64,000 nucleotides of DNA, taken from positions 186,001-250,000 of the forward strand of contig CAJQUW010015331.1 in the NCBI GenBank assembly GCA_907163375.1, written 5' to 3'. The notes beneath the pieces were generated by a model. That model had not been told where the DNA came from. It saw only the letters and a list, made by a program, of their open reading frames with translations, and did no database searches. A program made the position numbers and the translations under genes. Shown here one piece after another: positions 62,521 to 64,000 of the stretch. The DNA is from Prostheceraeus crozeri (Eukaryota; Platyhelminthes; Polycladida; Euryleptidae). Positions within the stretch are counted from its first letter, which is position 1, and the number at the start of each line of letters is the position of its first letter.

Positions 62521-64000
62521 GAAAGTGAAAATAGTATACGTTCTCTTTTTAAAAATTACTTGAAGTTTGTAATACCTAATTATCATGTTTGCGAGCATGA
62601 CATTTGTTCTTCTTTGATATTGAGTGTTCTTTCTGACTATAAAGCTTTTCCGAAGAACTTGTCAGCTAAATGTATAACAGATAAAGAGAGTTCCGTTAAT
62701 TCTGATATTTCGGTTATGTATGCAAACGTTCGTTCTTTGCTCAACAAAATGTTTCTTTTTCGTCAATATGTGTATGAATTTAAGCCTAAGATAATATTTT
62801 TAACTGAAACTTGGTGTCATCCTGAACTCAATGACAATTTCCTTAATCTAATCAATTATGTATTTTTTAGATGTGACCGTCAAAATGGCAAAGGTGGTGG
62901 TGCGTTGATTTATGTACACAATACCTTAGCAGCATCTTTCGAGAATAGTTATTCTATTGATGATACTGAGATTGTTTGTTGTAGTCTCTTAAATGCTGAT
63001 AACTCGACTACTGGCATTGTTTTTTGTTTACCGTCCACCTCATAGCGACATTGATAACTTGTTTGAGTTACTTAGCGATTATATTGTTAATAAAAGTCAT
63101 AACCATTTTTGTATTGTTGGAGATTTCAATTGCCCAGATGTCAGATGGAATGATGATGATTTTGTTTCTTTGAATTCCCCAATAATTGAATGGTCACTCC
63201 TTAATGGTCTGATACAGCATGTTTTGGTTCCTACTCGTCCTGCCTCTAATAACATTTTAGATCTTGTATTTACGACGTCTTGTACTATGGTTGATGATGT
63301 TTGTGTGCTCGAAAATTTTGGTTCCTCTGATCACGCGATTCTTAATTTTACTATCAATGTGTCATTATTAAAGAAAAATATTTTCCAACCTATTGTACCG
63401 GTTTATCATAAAGCTAAATGGAAATCGTTTGTGAAAAATATTGTTGAATATGATTGGTACCAAGACATGTATAACGATAACAGTAACGATGTGAATTCCT
63501 TATGGAATTATTTTTCTACGTCTTTGTCATCAATTATGAAAAGTGTTGTTCCATTTAAACCGAAAACTCCTTGGAAGCCTGAACATTCAAGTCGTGTTAG
63601 AAGTGCTATTCGTTATAAGAGGAGATGTTATGCAATTATGAAAAAATTGTCTACCAAATTAAATATACTTCAATATTTTTTCTCTGAAGAAAAACTTAAT
63701 GAAGCCACAAAACAATCCATCTTGGACTATGAACGCAAGCTTTCACTTCATAACCGCAAAAATCCTAAAATGTTTTGGAAATAAGTCAACCACAAATTAA
63801 GACTGAATCAATCTCCGTCATGCTTTACTGATCAAAGTGATAACAACTTATATAGTGATATTCAGATTTCAAATGGTTTAAGCAATTACTTTTCATCGTC
63901 GTTTGTTGAGAGTGGTAATTTGGATTTGGCCGATACTTCAGTGACTCCATCATTCCCGGACTACATCTATAATATCTATTTCGATTCAGACTCTATCATG
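62521..64000 (+). pseudogene. LINE ORF2 endonuclease/RT, frameshifted, runs off the window
   Basis: The endonuclease begins with MYANVRSLLNKMFLF (about 62718), IFLTETWCHPE and GGGALIYVHNT. A frameshift at about 63010-63040 moves the frame to FVYRPPHSDIDNL, then CIVGDFNCPDVRW and FGSSDHAILNF (SDH). The linker NPKMFWK ends at an in-frame TAA at 63782-63784, after which the same frame continues to the window end without reaching the reverse transcriptase. Two disabling changes in about 1 kb mean this copy is probably inactive. Family: CR1/L2-like, related to the 50-53 kb LINE. Confidence 0.8.

Overview
The window is nuclear DNA from a metazoan, most likely an invertebrate. It is AT-rich, host genes appear as short GT-AG-bounded exons spread over kilobases, and most of the rest is decayed transposons (LINEs, RTE, Penelope, hAT, probable EnSpm). 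The species cannot be named from the sequence.

The centrepiece is an apparently intact Polinton (Maverick) virus-like element of about 23.8 kb at 15766-39524, bounded by long terminal inverted repeats (TIRs). It carries the diagnostic set: protein-primed DNA polymerase B, chromodomain integrase, packaging ATPase, adenain-like protease and an F54H12.2-type capsid candidate. It also has a DEDDh exonuclease, RING-like proteins, basic core-like proteins and two large paralogous proteins of unknown role. None of its recognisable genes is visibly broken.

Several features go beyond the usual description. (1) A minus-strand gene at 24805-24260 encodes a bare TATA-binding-protein-like core of two repeats. 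(2) The left early unit and the polymerase gene share a duplicated promoter/leader. In both, the first coding exon is just the AUG and is spliced to an acceptor followed by an Ala-Ser codon pair; a second in-phase acceptor would let the left leader also serve the exonuclease. (3) Several structural genes are preceded by an octamer-like ATGCAAA box, whereas the presumed early genes have TATA boxes. Together these suggest a self-encoded early/late promoter system. (4) Three minus-strand genes at the right end share a 142-bp hairpin-rich 3' repeat. (5) The TIRs and the subterminal array carry poly-C/poly-G tracts, in the TIRs paired with small hairpins.

Layout: 1.1-1.7 kb, a beta-1,3-glycosyltransferase exon (-). 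3.7-8.5 kb, LINE and RTE relics, one split by a 494-bp transposon with an 8-bp target duplication. 9.8-11 kb, hAT relic. 12.5-15.4 kb, DUF4218-like transposase fragment followed by four in-phase exons of a DUF4806-type gene whose end is missing. 15.8-39.5 kb, Polinton. 41.5-43.3 kb, three exons of a DHX34-like helicase (-). 43.4-43.9 kb, two inverted-repeat elements. 50.2-53.7 kb, CR1/L2-like LINE (-). 55.1-57.6 kb, decayed LINE (+). 58.2-61.2 kb, a Penelope GIY-YIG fragment split by a 2.88-kb element. 61.8-64.0 kb, another LINE (+) running off the window.

Within the Polinton, + strand genes from 16.6 to 24.2 kb carry the early left proteins and then the virion set. Minus genes at 24.3-25.5 kb include the TBP-like factor. 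Two plus genes at 25.5-28.5 kb encode the paralogous pair. The polymerase runs leftward from 32.65 kb and converges with them on overlapping polyadenylation signals. Small leftward TATA genes occupy 34.5-37.4 kb.
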